Origin: Leishmania donovani
Lineage: Eukaryota; Euglenozoa; Kinetoplastea; Trypanosomatida; Trypanosomatidae
Length of the DNA stretch: 29,855 nucleotides
Direction of reading: 5' to 3'
Assembly: GCF_000227135.1 (NCBI RefSeq)
Contig: NC_018253.1
Location: 1 to 29,855, forward strand
The notes beneath the pieces are model-generated. The model did no database searches, was not told the origin of the DNA, and worked only from the letters and a program-made list of their open reading frames with translations. Both the position numbers and the translations under genes were made by a program. Of this stretch, positions 9,902 to 18,024 are shown piece after piece (within the stretch, counting starts at the first letter, position 1; each line of letters starts with the position of its first letter).

Positions 9902-10792
9902 TCATACGCGCAGCAAGATATCTGAGAGAGCGAAAAATGGATGGCTGAGCGCCTCTGCTGCGCTGCACCGAGATGCCGGATCAAGGGCTAGCATTTTCGT
10001 CAACAAGTCAAGCGCCTCAGGGGGCACAAAAGGCAGCAGCACACGCAGGCCAGTTCCCTTTTTCTCTTCGAAAGAAACCTTCTCCCAGTCAGGCAGCTGG
10101 CGGTAGAAGCTACACGTCCCGCCCGTGGGGGTACCGAAGACGTCAAATATCTTCGCGATCTGGCTGATATCCCCATCGCCTGTAAAGAAAGGGCGGCCGT
10201 GGCCACGCAGGAGTTCGGCGAAGACGCACCCAGCCGCCCAGAGGTCCACCTCGCCCCCGTAGCGTCGCTGGCCAAAGAGCAGCTCCGGCGCGCGGTACCA
10301 GCGCGACACAACCTCGTGTGACATGTCTGAGCATAGTGGGCGACTGAGGCCAAAGTCGCCGAGCTTGAGGCACCCATCCACAGCAACAAAGCAGTTCGAC
10401 GGTTTCACATCGCGGTGTAGAATACCGCTCGAGTGCAATGCGTGCAGCGCGGTGAGAAGCATGCGCATATACGACTGCGTCAACAGCAGCGGAAGCGGGT
10501 GAGCCGGACTGCACTTGCGCAAGACACACGCCAAGTCCTCCATACAGCGCTCCATCACCACAGCCATGTGGGACCCATACGGTGCAATCTCGATGGTCTT
10601 CACCAGAAACGGCGAGGCGACACGAGAGGCAATGAGAAGCTCCCGCGCCACCGGATGCGGAATGCCCTCCGTAAGCCGAGGCACATGTAGCAGTTTCACG
10701 GCAACTGTCTGCCCGGTGGCCTTGACTGTCGCCATGCGCACACTCCCAAACTGGCCCTCCCCGATAACAGGCCCCAGCGCGTACTTGTCCAT
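9902..10792 (-). CDS. Cyclin-dependent kinase-like protein, CDK20/CCRK type
   Basis: A 296-residue CMGC kinase made of little more than the catalytic domain. The glycine loop GEGQFGSV is at 11-18, the ATP lysine Lys33 in AVKLL, and the C-helix glutamate Glu51 in PVAREL. The catalytic loop HRDVKPSN is at 126-133 (Asp128), DFG at 146-148, and HEVVSRWYRAPELL follows. The T-loop site aligned with CDK2 Thr160 is Ser158. PRLTEGIPHPVARE and LPDWEKVSFEE resemble human CDK20 (CCRK), whose relatives control cilium or flagellum length, so a flagellar role is a guess. The frame is open upstream to a GTG, but ATG 10792 begins MDKYALG, where CDK domains normally begin. The first AG after a T run lies only one base before this ATG. 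Identity as an active CMGC kinase is sure; the subfamily is less so. Confidence 0.9.
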   Translation of the reverse strand: MDKYALGPVIGEGQFGSVRMATVKATGQTVAVKLLHVPRLTEGIPHPVARELLIASRVASPFLVKTIEIAPYGSHMAVVMERCMEDLACVLRKCSPAHPLPLLLTQSYMRMLLTALHALHSSGILHRDVKPSNCFVAVDGCLKLGDFGLSRPLCSDMSHEVVSRWYRAPELLFGQRRYGGEVDLWAAGCVFAELLRGHGRPFFTGDGDISQIAKIFDVFGTPTGGTCSFYRQLPDWEKVSFEEKKGTGLRVLLPFVPPEALDLLTKMLALDPASRCSAAEALSHPFFALSDILLRV

Positions 10793-11566
10793 GCTGTCCG
10801 GCAGAGACGAAAAAAAAAAATGGCGCGGCGCGAACGAGGACGAGGGGACGCGACGGTAGAGGGAATCACGGAAGGGTTCACGGCCTCCGCTTGTGTGTGT
10901 GTGTGTGTGTGCTTCCGGTAGCACAACGCGCAAAGATGCACCACCCCACCGGCGGGCCTGAGCAGGCTGTACTGCGAAAGCCCGGCAGCGCTCCGTGTTG
11001 GAGAGCAGCAAACTGTAAAGCGGTGGATAATAGGGGTAGAGAGGAGGCAGCACCGAAACCGTCGAGAGCGTGGCGGCGGGACAAAATAGAGAGAGTTACA
11101 GCCGTGAAGCATGCGTGCATCTTTTCCAGGATGCAGTGAGAGAGGGGAAGGAAGACGAGGTCAAGACGACGAGTCGGGTGCATCTTGCACGCCCGTTGTG
11201 TTCTACCACTATTGATGCGGGTAAGAGCGAGAATGAAGATAGATGAAGACCGCCCTCCCTTCTCAGCGCACAGGAAAGTAAGAGAAGCAGTAGACAATAA
11301 GAAAAAAAAAGGTGCGACCAGCCTTAAGACGCCGGAGCTCCCTCGCAGTGTCTGCCGCTCTCCGTACACGTCTCTTTTTTCTTTTCCGCTTGTCTGGAGG
11401 CCTTTTCGTCACGACGCTGAGCACGTAGTCAGGACGCTATTGTCATTAAAGTAGCTCGCGAACAACGGCGCCGGCTGTGTGGAGAGAGACCGCTGATTTT
11501 CTTCGTTGCCCTGCCCCACCTTTGTTCGACTATACGAGTACTTTCTCTCTGTCCATAATCATCCCA
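10793..11566 (-). promoter_or_regulatory. Intergenic region: kinase leader with T run and CA repeat
   Basis: On the sense strand, a T run at about 10811-10820 and CGTCTCTGCCGG precede AG at 10795-10794, one base before the kinase ATG. About 70 bases upstream is a CA microsatellite (plus-strand GT, 10892-10911). The rest is the 3' UTR of the acidic protein gene. I see no gene. Confidence 0.5.
10892..10911. repeat. GT/CA dinucleotide repeat, about 10 units
   Basis: A perfect TG run on the plus strand, reading CA on the transcribed strand, about 100 bases upstream of the kinase start. Confidence 0.9.
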
Positions 11567-12367
11567 TCAGGAAGCCACCTCGTCGTGAGCCATTGCCATT
11601 GCCAGCTCAAACTTGGTCCTCTTCTTTGGCAGCTTCGGAGGCTCTTCCATTGCGGGATCATTCGCCGTGGAGGTAACGGCCCTGCCATTCGCGACCAGGC
11701 TTGGTGGCGGCTGCGGTTCGCTCAGTGCGACTGCCGTTGATGCTGCCCGCGATGCGGTCGTGCGAGTTGAATGCAGTGAAGCAGGTAGAGGTGCTGCTGG
11801 CAAGAAATCTAGCACCGAGGAGGATGTGGCGGCTGTTGGCGCGCTGGCCTGGAGAAGGTCTTCAACCTCGATCATCGTCGTCTCCATCTGCGTCGGTGCA
11901 TCAACCTGATTCGCTGAATCGAGCGCATTCGATCCGCGGAGCTTCTCGCGCTGCCGCAACAGCTCGGCCCGCACCGACGCAATCATTTCCGTGCGTGAAG
12001 GCTTGCGCGTATCTGTTGCCTGACGTGCCAACGCTGCGCGCTGGCGCTGAAACCGGCCCGCCTCGACAGCAGGGGCGCTGTTAGTCTCAACCACTTTCAA
12101 GGCGGCAAATTCTCGGTTTCGTTTGCTGTGGGTCGTGTTTGCGGTGTACCGCTTGCCGGCCATCTTGTCTGCTCGGCCGCCAAGGATCACCTCTCCGTCC
12201 TCGGCCTCTCCGTCCGCCTCGCTGTCGCTGGCCGAGTGAAAGACGTCAGTCACATCGTCCTCTGGGTCTGAGTTAGTGGGTTCGTCTGTCTGCCGTACCG
12301 AAGAGCTACGTTTGGCCTTTGCCGCCACGTTCTTCTTGAAAGACTTTAGAAACTGGGAGACGTCCAT
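11567..12367 (-). CDS. Hypothetical acidic/low-complexity protein, 266 aa
   Basis: I do not recognise a family. The protein starts MDVSQFLKSFKKNVAAKAKR, a lysine-rich amphipathic-looking N-terminus. An acidic serine-rich block follows at about 30-62 (PEDDVTDVFHSASDSEADGE). A charged, possibly helical middle holds RFQRQRAALARQ and IASVRAELLRQREKLRG, then comes an Ala/Ser/Thr/Pro-rich region. The C-terminal PPKLPKKRTKFELAMAMAHDEV is basic then helical. No membrane segment or signal peptide is visible. The composition suggests a largely disordered, possibly nuclear protein; this is inference. The open frame extends upstream to ATG 12592, but a strong acceptor (pyrimidine tract, AG 12413-12412) lies between, which favours ATG 12367. 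An upstream ATG at 12396 opens a 16-codon overlapping frame. Confidence 0.75.
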   Translation of the reverse strand: MDVSQFLKSFKKNVAAKAKRSSSVRQTDEPTNSDPEDDVTDVFHSASDSEADGEAEDGEVILGGRADKMAGKRYTANTTHSKRNREFAALKVVETNSAPAVEAGRFQRQRAALARQATDTRKPSRTEMIASVRAELLRQREKLRGSNALDSANQVDAPTQMETTMIEVEDLLQASAPTAATSSSVLDFLPAAPLPASLHSTRTTASRAASTAVALSEPQPPPSLVANGRAVTSTANDPAMEEPPKLPKKRTKFELAMAMAHDEVAS

Positions 12368-12411
12368 TGTGGGCACCCTTTCGAGATCTCCCCCATTGTA
12401 TGGGAACAAAC

Positions 12412-12460
12412 CTGCACGCAAGGAGCAGAGAAAAAATACCGAAAGGAAGGAGGGAGCAGA
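12412..12460 (-). promoter_or_regulatory. Spliced-leader acceptor for the 266-aa gene
   Basis: On the sense strand a C/T-rich tract with a run of T (CTCCCTCCTTCCTTTCGG, then TTTTTTCTCTGCTCC) ends in GTGCAG, with AG at 12413-12412, about 44 bases before ATG 12367. This is a typical trypanosomatid acceptor layout. Confidence 0.6.
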
Positions 12461-12534
12461 CGGCCGATAGTAGGAGCGCCATAAAGGGGAGAGCGGCAGA
12501 ACAGCGCGCATGCCAGACACTTGAGCCGTTGCAC

Positions 12535-12723
12535 TCACTTCTTTTGGATAGGCGGTCCATGCCGATCGTGGGAAACAGCCAAAGCCCGCCATATTTCCGC
12601 AGACACGTCCTCGTCACCGTGATGAGAAGAGGAGATGCGCGCGCCGAAGAGGACACACGTGAACGCTGTCTTGCTAGCATTGGTATCTGTTGCCGTGGAC
12701 GAAAACCAGATGAGCCGGGACAT
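12535..12723 (-). CDS. Possible small protein, 62 aa, unknown
   Basis: A complete ATG-to-TGA frame beginning MSRLIWFSSTATD and ending GPPIQKK. Third codon positions lean toward G/C, roughly as in the neighbouring genes. The stretch DEDVSAEIWRALAVSHDRHG has a natural, mixed composition rather than the repetitive character of the surrounding spacer. No domain is recognised. Its stop is only about 120 bases from the next splice acceptor, leaving almost no 3' UTR. That counts against it, as does the absence of a clear pyrimidine tract directly upstream. It may be a small gene, a relic or chance. Confidence 0.3.
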   Translation of the reverse strand: MSRLIWFSSTATDTNASKTAFTCVLFGARISSSHHGDEDVSAEIWRALAVSHDRHGPPIQKK

Positions 12724-14634
12724 GTTATGGAAAGGTGAATTGTAGAAAGCGGCAGCTCAGATTCCCGTAGGTGCACGCACGCAGATCAGTGACGGGACCC
12801 CCGCTTCTGAGAGAACAGACCCAACGCTACGTAGCCGAGACAAAAAAAAAAAACAGAGCCGAGAATAGAATATGCTCGCACGACACAACCCAGACACCGA
12901 CAAAACGCACTCATGGGCAGGGCAACCAGAAGATGCGAAGTACGTCGAGTGCAACACAGCAGAGAGAACACATGGAGTGCGGGAAACATTTCAAAGGACC
13001 CGAGACGAGAACAAACAAATTCGCCCACACCGCAGCGATGCGCACCCGGGATCAGAGAGGGGGTTCCGGGTATGAGGGAAAGAGGAAAAGAGAGAGGTGG
13101 GCGATGAGGGGGAGGAATAAACGCTAACATAACCCTCCAAGAAGAGCACAGAAAAGAGAAAGCCAGAAAACGAAGGAAGGGTATATGTGTGTATGAGGGT
13201 GTGCTTTTGTGGCACGAAGAGACGAACCCCAAAAAACGCGCACACAAAGGAAGCGAAAAAGAGGAGCAGTGGGGTTGAAGCCGGCTGAGTAAACACCACA
13301 AAAAGAGGAAAAACATGGAAAATAATACAATGGGAAACGCGTCTACCCGTGTGGCAGCGATCAGCAGAGAGGAGGGTGAGGGAGAGAAGGAGGTAGACAT
13401 GCGAGCCATACACTCCTGTTGAAGGTAGACCACGACAGAGATGATACAAGAGCGCTCTGAAGAAAAAAGGAAAAAAAAAAGAAGATGTACAAAAAAAGCG
13501 CGCCACGGCGAAGGAGATGATCATATGGCGTTTGCAATTCTCGTGGCGCCGCTCCAACAGTCGCGAGGTCCACCACGGAGTTGTCAACGATTAGTCAGTT
13601 GCGGCGAAGACCGAGAGGCATTTTCTAAGAGCATGGACTCGATAGCTCGCCAGTTGCACCTCACGTAAAGCACAATGAAAAAAAAAAAAAAACAAAGCAA
13701 TAAAAAGCTGATTTAGCACACATGCGTCGTGTGCGCGCATCCATGGTCTCCCACGGCCCTCACAGGAGACAGATAGCCAACGAGAAAGTGAAAGCCGAAC
13801 GTTTCGATGCGCGCCCTCTCTAAATCTATGATCTTGTTGGCTGCATGCACACTCGCACATGCATATGCGTGCAGAGAGCACAGAAAGCAGCCCATCAGTG
13901 CGTTCCGGAACCACATCTCGCCCCTGTGTGCTGCTCGCTAGACCTGGCACAGAAGACGCTTACATACACACGCATGCAATCTGGAATAGAAAGGGACTGG
14001 AAATGAATGAGATAACCACAGCCAACGAGGAAACAGGTTACACGCAACGGGAGTAGCGGTTGGGAAGCAGGAGCGCTAAGGTGCACACATATGCGCACTC
14101 ACGCACGCGCGCGCAACAGAAAAAAGGGCACAAAATACCTAGGAGGGCGCCTCACGTAAGGAAATACAAAAGTGGTGGCACTAATGTAGAAGATGCGCTA
14201 GTAGTGAAACGGAAAAGCACAAGAAAAGCGGTAGAAAGGACGAGGAGAGCGGGCCAGGTGGAGTGGAAGTGGCATGTTACTCACCGCCCTTTGCGACCAA
14301 TCTAAAACGCGACTGCCTCTTTTCCATCCCCGTGGTCCAGCACCGAAAGAGGGAAGCGGCTTCAATGCGGCTGCGCGAAATGCAGCCAGAGTGCGCAGCA
14401 CCAGCGCCCTTGATAGCTTCGGCCCGCCTGATGTAATGCAGAAACGGTCTTGTAGCTTAACAAGCGGTGAGACAACAAGACGCAGGAGGCGGTGCTGCCG
14501 TGCGTTCCGAAATGGCTTCCAAGACAATAAGTGGAGCGCCGTATACCTGCAACAATTCACCATCTGCGCGGCGAGCAGACCTGCCGAAACGAGCTTCATC
14601 TTCACATAGCCATGTACCGAATTTCGGAGGTCCC
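12724..14634 (-). other. Gene-poor, purine-rich (plus strand) interval
   Basis: About 1.9 kb without a supported gene. The plus strand is rich in A and G, with A runs at 12842-12852, 13470-13480 and 13678-13692, so the sense strand has repeated pyrimidine tracts. The many long open frames here encode Phe/Leu/Ser/Cys-rich sequence, which is what polypyrimidine DNA gives when translated. The interval probably holds a long 3' UTR and processing signals. At 14198-14681 two overlapping minus-strand frames look somewhat more protein-like, but neither has a convincing product. Confidence 0.5.
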
Positions 14635-14832
14635 TTAGAGAGAATGAATCTTCTTTTTGACCGCAAAGTCGGCCACTTCAACCCACAACTCCGCTAGGCG
14701 GCCTACCAAATGGCACATCGTCTCCCCATGGAAGAGGGCCAACACGCTAACGGTGTAGCACCTCCGGGATGGGAGCAGCAGCACCTGTCACCGCGACAGG
14801 TAACTACTCTGCAGAATGCTGTCCTTCGCCAT
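14635..14832 (-). pseudogene. Small reading frame interrupted by an in-frame TGA
   Basis: From ATG 14832 the frame reads MAKDSILQSSYLSR, meets TGA at 14790-14788, then continues for 50 more codons to TAA at 14637-14635. The second part includes VLALFHGETMCHLVGGLAEL and WVEVADFAVKKKIHSL. Third positions are mostly G or C across both parts, as in nearby genes, which suggests a frame once selected for coding. I do not recognise the family. The TGA lies in a perfect 7-bp inverted repeat (14783-14801). The simplest reading is a decayed small gene; a base-call error or stop-codon readthrough are alternatives. It lies 74 bases downstream of the FYVE stop. Confidence 0.35.
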
Positions 14833-14905
14833 CGACAAGACCGGAGCATTGGTGTGGGACTACTCATGACGACAGCGCGCCAGCCACTGCTGTAGAGAGG
14901 GCATC

Positions 14906-15385
14906 CTAGTCCTTCTTGTCAGCACTGGTGGCAGGGTTATTGGGAACGCCGCGGTTGTCGCTGTCGGAGATGGCAGGCGGCTCGAGTGTAGAGGTCGGCT
15001 TGTTGTTGTCGTCTGTCGATAGCTCTGTGGGGCCGGCATCTTCATCCTTCTGCCCTCGCGCCCCAACATATGGGGCACCCGGCCTGGCGGTTGAAAAATT
15101 TTGTTGTCTGTGCCGCGGGTGCAGCAGGACACGATCTCGCTGCTGGCATCGACCAGATTCACGAGTAAAAAGCATGACATGGCATTCTCGACATACTCGC
15201 TGCGGAATCAGCGACGGATATGTGGGGATGGTACAGACTTGCCTCGTACAGGAGGAGCAGAAGATGCCGCCGCAGCAGCGGCAGTGGTGGCGGCGGCGAA
15301 AGAGATTAAAGGGGGCACCGCACGACTCGCATTGTGAGGTGCAGCTGTCCGCCTTCCATGGCCCGAGGGACAAGTCCAGCGACAT
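14906..15385 (-). CDS. FYVE zinc-finger protein, 159 aa
   Basis: A small protein with an N-terminal FYVE finger that should bind phosphatidylinositol 3-phosphate on endosomal membranes. The WxxD motif is WKAD at 10-13. The basic R(R)HHCR motif is RRHHCR at 31-36 and the RVC motif is at 63-65. The eight zinc ligands are all present: Cys19, 22, 35, 38, 43, 46, 65 and 68. After about residue 90 the protein is polar and low in complexity (DEDAGPTELSTDDNNKP) and likely disordered. No kinase, GAP or membrane domain is attached, so it is a minimal PI3P reader, perhaps an adaptor. Start ATG 15385 lies just upstream of the finger. A likely acceptor, AG 15417-15416, follows a C/T-rich tract and excludes upstream ATGs. 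Confidence 0.93.
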   Translation of the reverse strand: MSLDLSLGPWKADSCTSQCESCGAPFNLFRRRHHCRCCGGIFCSSCTRQVCTIPTYPSLIPQRVCRECHVMLFTRESGRCQQRDRVLLHPRHRQQNFSTARPGAPYVGARGQKDEDAGPTELSTDDNNKPTSTLEPPAISDSDNRGVPNNPATSADKKD

Positions 15386-15917
15386 CTGCGCGTAAAGTTT
15401 TAAACGTTATGTATGCTGAAGCATGCATATTTGTGTGCACGTGCGTCGGTAGGGAGGGTGTTGCCGATTACCGACATGGGGAGAGCGAGGGTATCGATCG
15501 GGCAAAAGGAGGGAGGGTGCGCTTATGTGCAGTCGTGGGAACGCAGGAGATACGCGCACTTACGGCCCAAGGGATCCGCCCCCCGCCATGAAGAAGCGGA
15601 CCTAGGAAGTGCCTACCTGCAAGAACTCAGTCGCGGCAGCTATGCGCCGTGACGGTGCACAGCCATTACATGCAGCTGATAGTGTGGGTGCGGGTCGGAA
15701 AGAGGGTGCCGACTGAACGCGCCCGTGCACAGAGCGCACTCACGTGTGGATGTGATGTTACAAGGACCTCAGTGCCAACATGAGCACACACTCACACGCA
15801 TACATCTACAAACCAGCACAGAAGAGAGAACGAGTTGAAGCGCAATGACAGAATTGTAGGCTACATCACGCGCCGGCAAGAGCGCGAGGGAAACTGCTTG
15901 CCTGGGCGCATACTTCT
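15386..15917 (-). promoter_or_regulatory. Intergenic region: FYVE leader and upstream 3' UTR
   Basis: The sense strand has a pyrimidine-rich stretch around 15485-15530 followed by AG 15417-15416, a plausible acceptor for the FYVE gene. The rest would be 3' UTR of the 302-residue protein gene. No gene is seen. Confidence 0.5.
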
Positions 15918-16826
15918 CTATTCGGTGGCAGGGGCAGTACCAGCGGGGCTCCGACCGTGCGCGGGTGCTTTGGCAGGCCGCGCACTAGTGGTGCAGGACG
16001 TGAAGTGCGAGCCATTCGTCAGCGCCACAGACGGCTGTACGGCCATCAAGGTAGGTACATCATCTCCTTCCTGTGCCGACGGACTTTCGCCATCGCCTCG
16101 TCGAACCTCTCTTTCCGCCTGCGCCGCGACATCCAAGACAAACGACGGCATAGGTACTGGAGTGAAGTGTTTGAGTCGAAAGGCAAACGGCTCATGCCAC
16201 GGGCGGGATCGCGGGGCTTCGACGAAATCGTACGCCGGATCGCCGTGGCCAAAGCCGGGGAACCGCCGTGATGCACCCACGTCGGGCAGTGCAATTCCTC
16301 GCAGCAGCGTGCTTATGTTCGGCAACGGAGAGGGGGAGGAAAGCGCTGACTGTACTGCGAGCTGTGGGGAAATTCGATCGGTGTGGAGTGCTTCGCCGAC
16401 ACCGCTGGCATAGCGCAGCAGACTCGCGAAGCACTGCCTCGTGGCTAAGACAGCCACCAGTTTCCTGAGTGGTCCAAGAACAACGCGACGAGCCTCCACA
16501 TCACTCAGTGGCTGCGATTCCTGAAACACATCGTCCGTCGTAGCAGCCATCAAGGTATCATAGTACCGCATTGACACTACTCTGCGGCGATGCAGGTCTC
16601 CGTGCAACGCCTCTTCGAGCTGGCGCGCTACGGCGGCTTCGCGTGCGGCGTAGACCGCTTGCACCTCTGCATCCGATGGAGTGAGGGCACCGACGCGGCG
16701 CCGCGCCAACGAGCCGGCGCTCGAGAGCTCCCGATTGTACTGAATCCGCTCCAATAGTTCTCGAGATGACGGCGTCGCATTTTGTGCACGCACGCCTCCC
16801 CACTCATCCTCGCCGTTCTCTATCAT
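15918..16826 (-). CDS. Hypothetical protein, 302 aa
   Basis: I do not recognise a family. The protein starts MIENGEDEWGG and has a charged helical N-terminal half, including SDAEVQAVYAAREAAVARQL and SDVEARRVVLGPLRKLVAVL. In the middle is an aromatic, Gly/Pro-containing stretch, FPGFGHGDPAYDFVEAP, then RPWHEPFAFRLKHFTPVPMP, which looks like a conserved short-motif region. The C-terminal 60 residues are Ser/Thr/Ala/Pro-rich and probably disordered. No signal peptide, membrane segment or zinc-binding pattern is visible. ATG 16826 is the first in-frame methionine. The uninterrupted 302 codons and mixed composition make a real gene very likely; the function is unknown. Confidence 0.8.
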   Translation of the reverse strand: MIENGEDEWGGVRAQNATPSSRELLERIQYNRELSSAGSLARRRVGALTPSDAEVQAVYAAREAAVARQLEEALHGDLHRRRVVSMRYYDTLMAATTDDVFQESQPLSDVEARRVVLGPLRKLVAVLATRQCFASLLRYASGVGEALHTDRISPQLAVQSALSSPSPLPNISTLLRGIALPDVGASRRFPGFGHGDPAYDFVEAPRSRPWHEPFAFRLKHFTPVPMPSFVLDVAAQAEREVRRGDGESPSAQEGDDVPTLMAVQPSVALTNGSHFTSCTTSARPAKAPAHGRSPAGTAPATE

Positions 16827-17214
16827 CCGCGTTCACTGCTCAGGTGAGTATATTCAAGCCCTTTCCAAGAAGGTCTTACGCGGAAGTCGAAGGTGCAGAG
16901 AGTTCAATGGCACAACGCGCCATCAACACTATGGCGCTGCAACAGCAGCGCCATTGACGGGACAGAAAAAAAAAAGCGAGGAAAGGATTGCAGTAAAAGG
17001 CATCGGCGCCCATGCTGTCATCGGAAACTTAAGCCCAGTAAGCGGCAACAAAGTTGGCGCGTGCGATGGGTGGAAAGCGACGACTTGGCGGTGGAATTAT
17101 ACTGCGGATTCATTACGGATGTATCGCTGCGGTTTCCATTTAGAATCGATGGAGCAGCTCACAGTCTTCGAGCGTGAAGCTCAAGCGGAAGCACTAGAGG
17201 CGCGAAACAGGCGA
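16827..17214 (-). other. Intergenic region containing a perfect hairpin
   Basis: This interval of about 390 bases joins the actin-like gene (stop at 17215) to the 302-residue gene. It contains a perfect 10-bp inverted repeat at 16931-16954 and a short A run at 16965-16974. No gene is seen. Confidence 0.55.
16931..16954. repeat. Perfect 10-bp inverted repeat, 4-base loop
   Basis: The arms ATGGCGCTGC and GCAGCGCCAT are exact reverse complements, separated by AACA. The transcript of either strand can fold into a GC-rich hairpin. It sits between two genes, so it could lie in the 3' UTR of the actin-like gene's mRNA. Confidence 0.9.
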
Positions 17215-18024
17215 TTATATCCACATCAACAAGCTGTCAGGAAGCGACGCAGAAAGCACCAGGGCGATAAGCTGACGGGCTTCCGGACCTATGACGTCAT
17301 CGCCACACAAGACCACGGTTTCGACACAGGCTCGGAGCTCCCGCTTTCGGCACGCGGCAATGTGCTGCTCCACTGCCAAAAACAGATCTTCCGCACACGT
17401 CAGCAACGTGGGCTGCGGTCTGCCTGAGCAGGTTGCCTCAGAATGACCTTTACGGTCTGCATGTTGGTCCTTTCGCTGCATGAATTCTATAAGACGGTCT
17501 CCGACCTCTCTGAAGCAGTCCTCCACCAGAGGAGCACCGACTGTGACAAAGGTGCCAAGGTCGCCCCACACGGACTCCAGTTCGGAAGAAATGACACCAT
17601 CCAGCACGGGGGTGGTAAAGAGCACTCCATTATCACATTGCACGACAAGGGCGCTCTTGACACCGGCGCATTGAGCAGCAAAAAGTGCCTGCGGCACCTG
17701 GGAGACACAAGTGGTAGAAGGAACTCCCGCGCAGAGCCAGCGCATCACGTACGTGTAAAAAAGCGGATGCACCCAACTTCGTGACAGCACGACCACCTGC
17801 GTCGTCGTCGCGAGTCGCCCAGTGGTTACAGCCATCTCCAAAAGACGATCCAAGGCAATGGAGTGTCTTCCGCCGGGAACAAGCAGCTCGGCAGCCGTCA
17901 ACGTCACCGCTGCATCTCGGGAAACCGCTATATGAGACCTCTGCACCTCGCCAGAGGAAGAAACGCAAACAGACATCATCGACCGACCCATATCGATGAC
18001 ACAGGCGCGCTCTGCAAAATCCAT
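17215..18024 (-). CDS. Compact divergent actin-like protein, 269 aa
   Basis: An actin-fold protein about 100 residues shorter than actin. The phosphate-1 strand is ACVIDMGRS (7-15) with Asp11. VSQVPQALFAAQCAG (107-121) aligns with the actin stretch before phosphate-2. VVQCDNGVLFTTPVLDG (127-143) aligns with the DSGDGVTHTVPIYEG region, and VVLCGDD (237-243) with the adenosine-site VVLSGG. The phosphate-2 Asp-Ser-Gly-Asp becomes Cys-Asp-Asn-Gly and the SGG becomes CGD, so nucleotide handling is probably altered. The spacing between motifs suggests reduced subdomains 2 and 4, and it ends soon after the adenosine motif. Start ATG 18024 puts MDFAERACVID where actins begin. The frame is open about 130 bases further upstream without an ATG. 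Possible roles include cytoskeletal or chromatin-linked ARPs; none is shown. Confidence 0.8.
   Translation of the reverse strand: MDFAERACVIDMGRSMMSVCVSSSGEVQRSHIAVSRDAAVTLTAAELLVPGGRHSIALDRLLEMAVTTGRLATTTQVVVLSRSWVHPLFYTYVMRWLCAGVPSTTCVSQVPQALFAAQCAGVKSALVVQCDNGVLFTTPVLDGVISSELESVWGDLGTFVTVGAPLVEDCFREVGDRLIEFMQRKDQHADRKGHSEATCSGRPQPTLLTCAEDLFLAVEQHIAACRKRELRACVETVVLCGDDVIGPEARQLIALVLSASLPDSLLMWI

Noticed and set aside
10793..11053. 87-residue N-terminal extension of the kinase
   Set aside because: It starts at GTG, translates a CA repeat and pyrimidine tract, and lies upstream of the likely splice acceptor.
12786..13433. 215-codon minus-strand frame
   Set aside because: The product is Phe/Leu/Ser/Cys-rich throughout, as expected from translating polypyrimidine spacer.
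14198..14681. Two overlapping minus-strand frames (one 135 codons, one 74 codons)
   Set aside because: The longer begins with GTG, they compete in phase, and neither shows a domain; perhaps relic sequence linked to the interrupted frame at 14635-14832.
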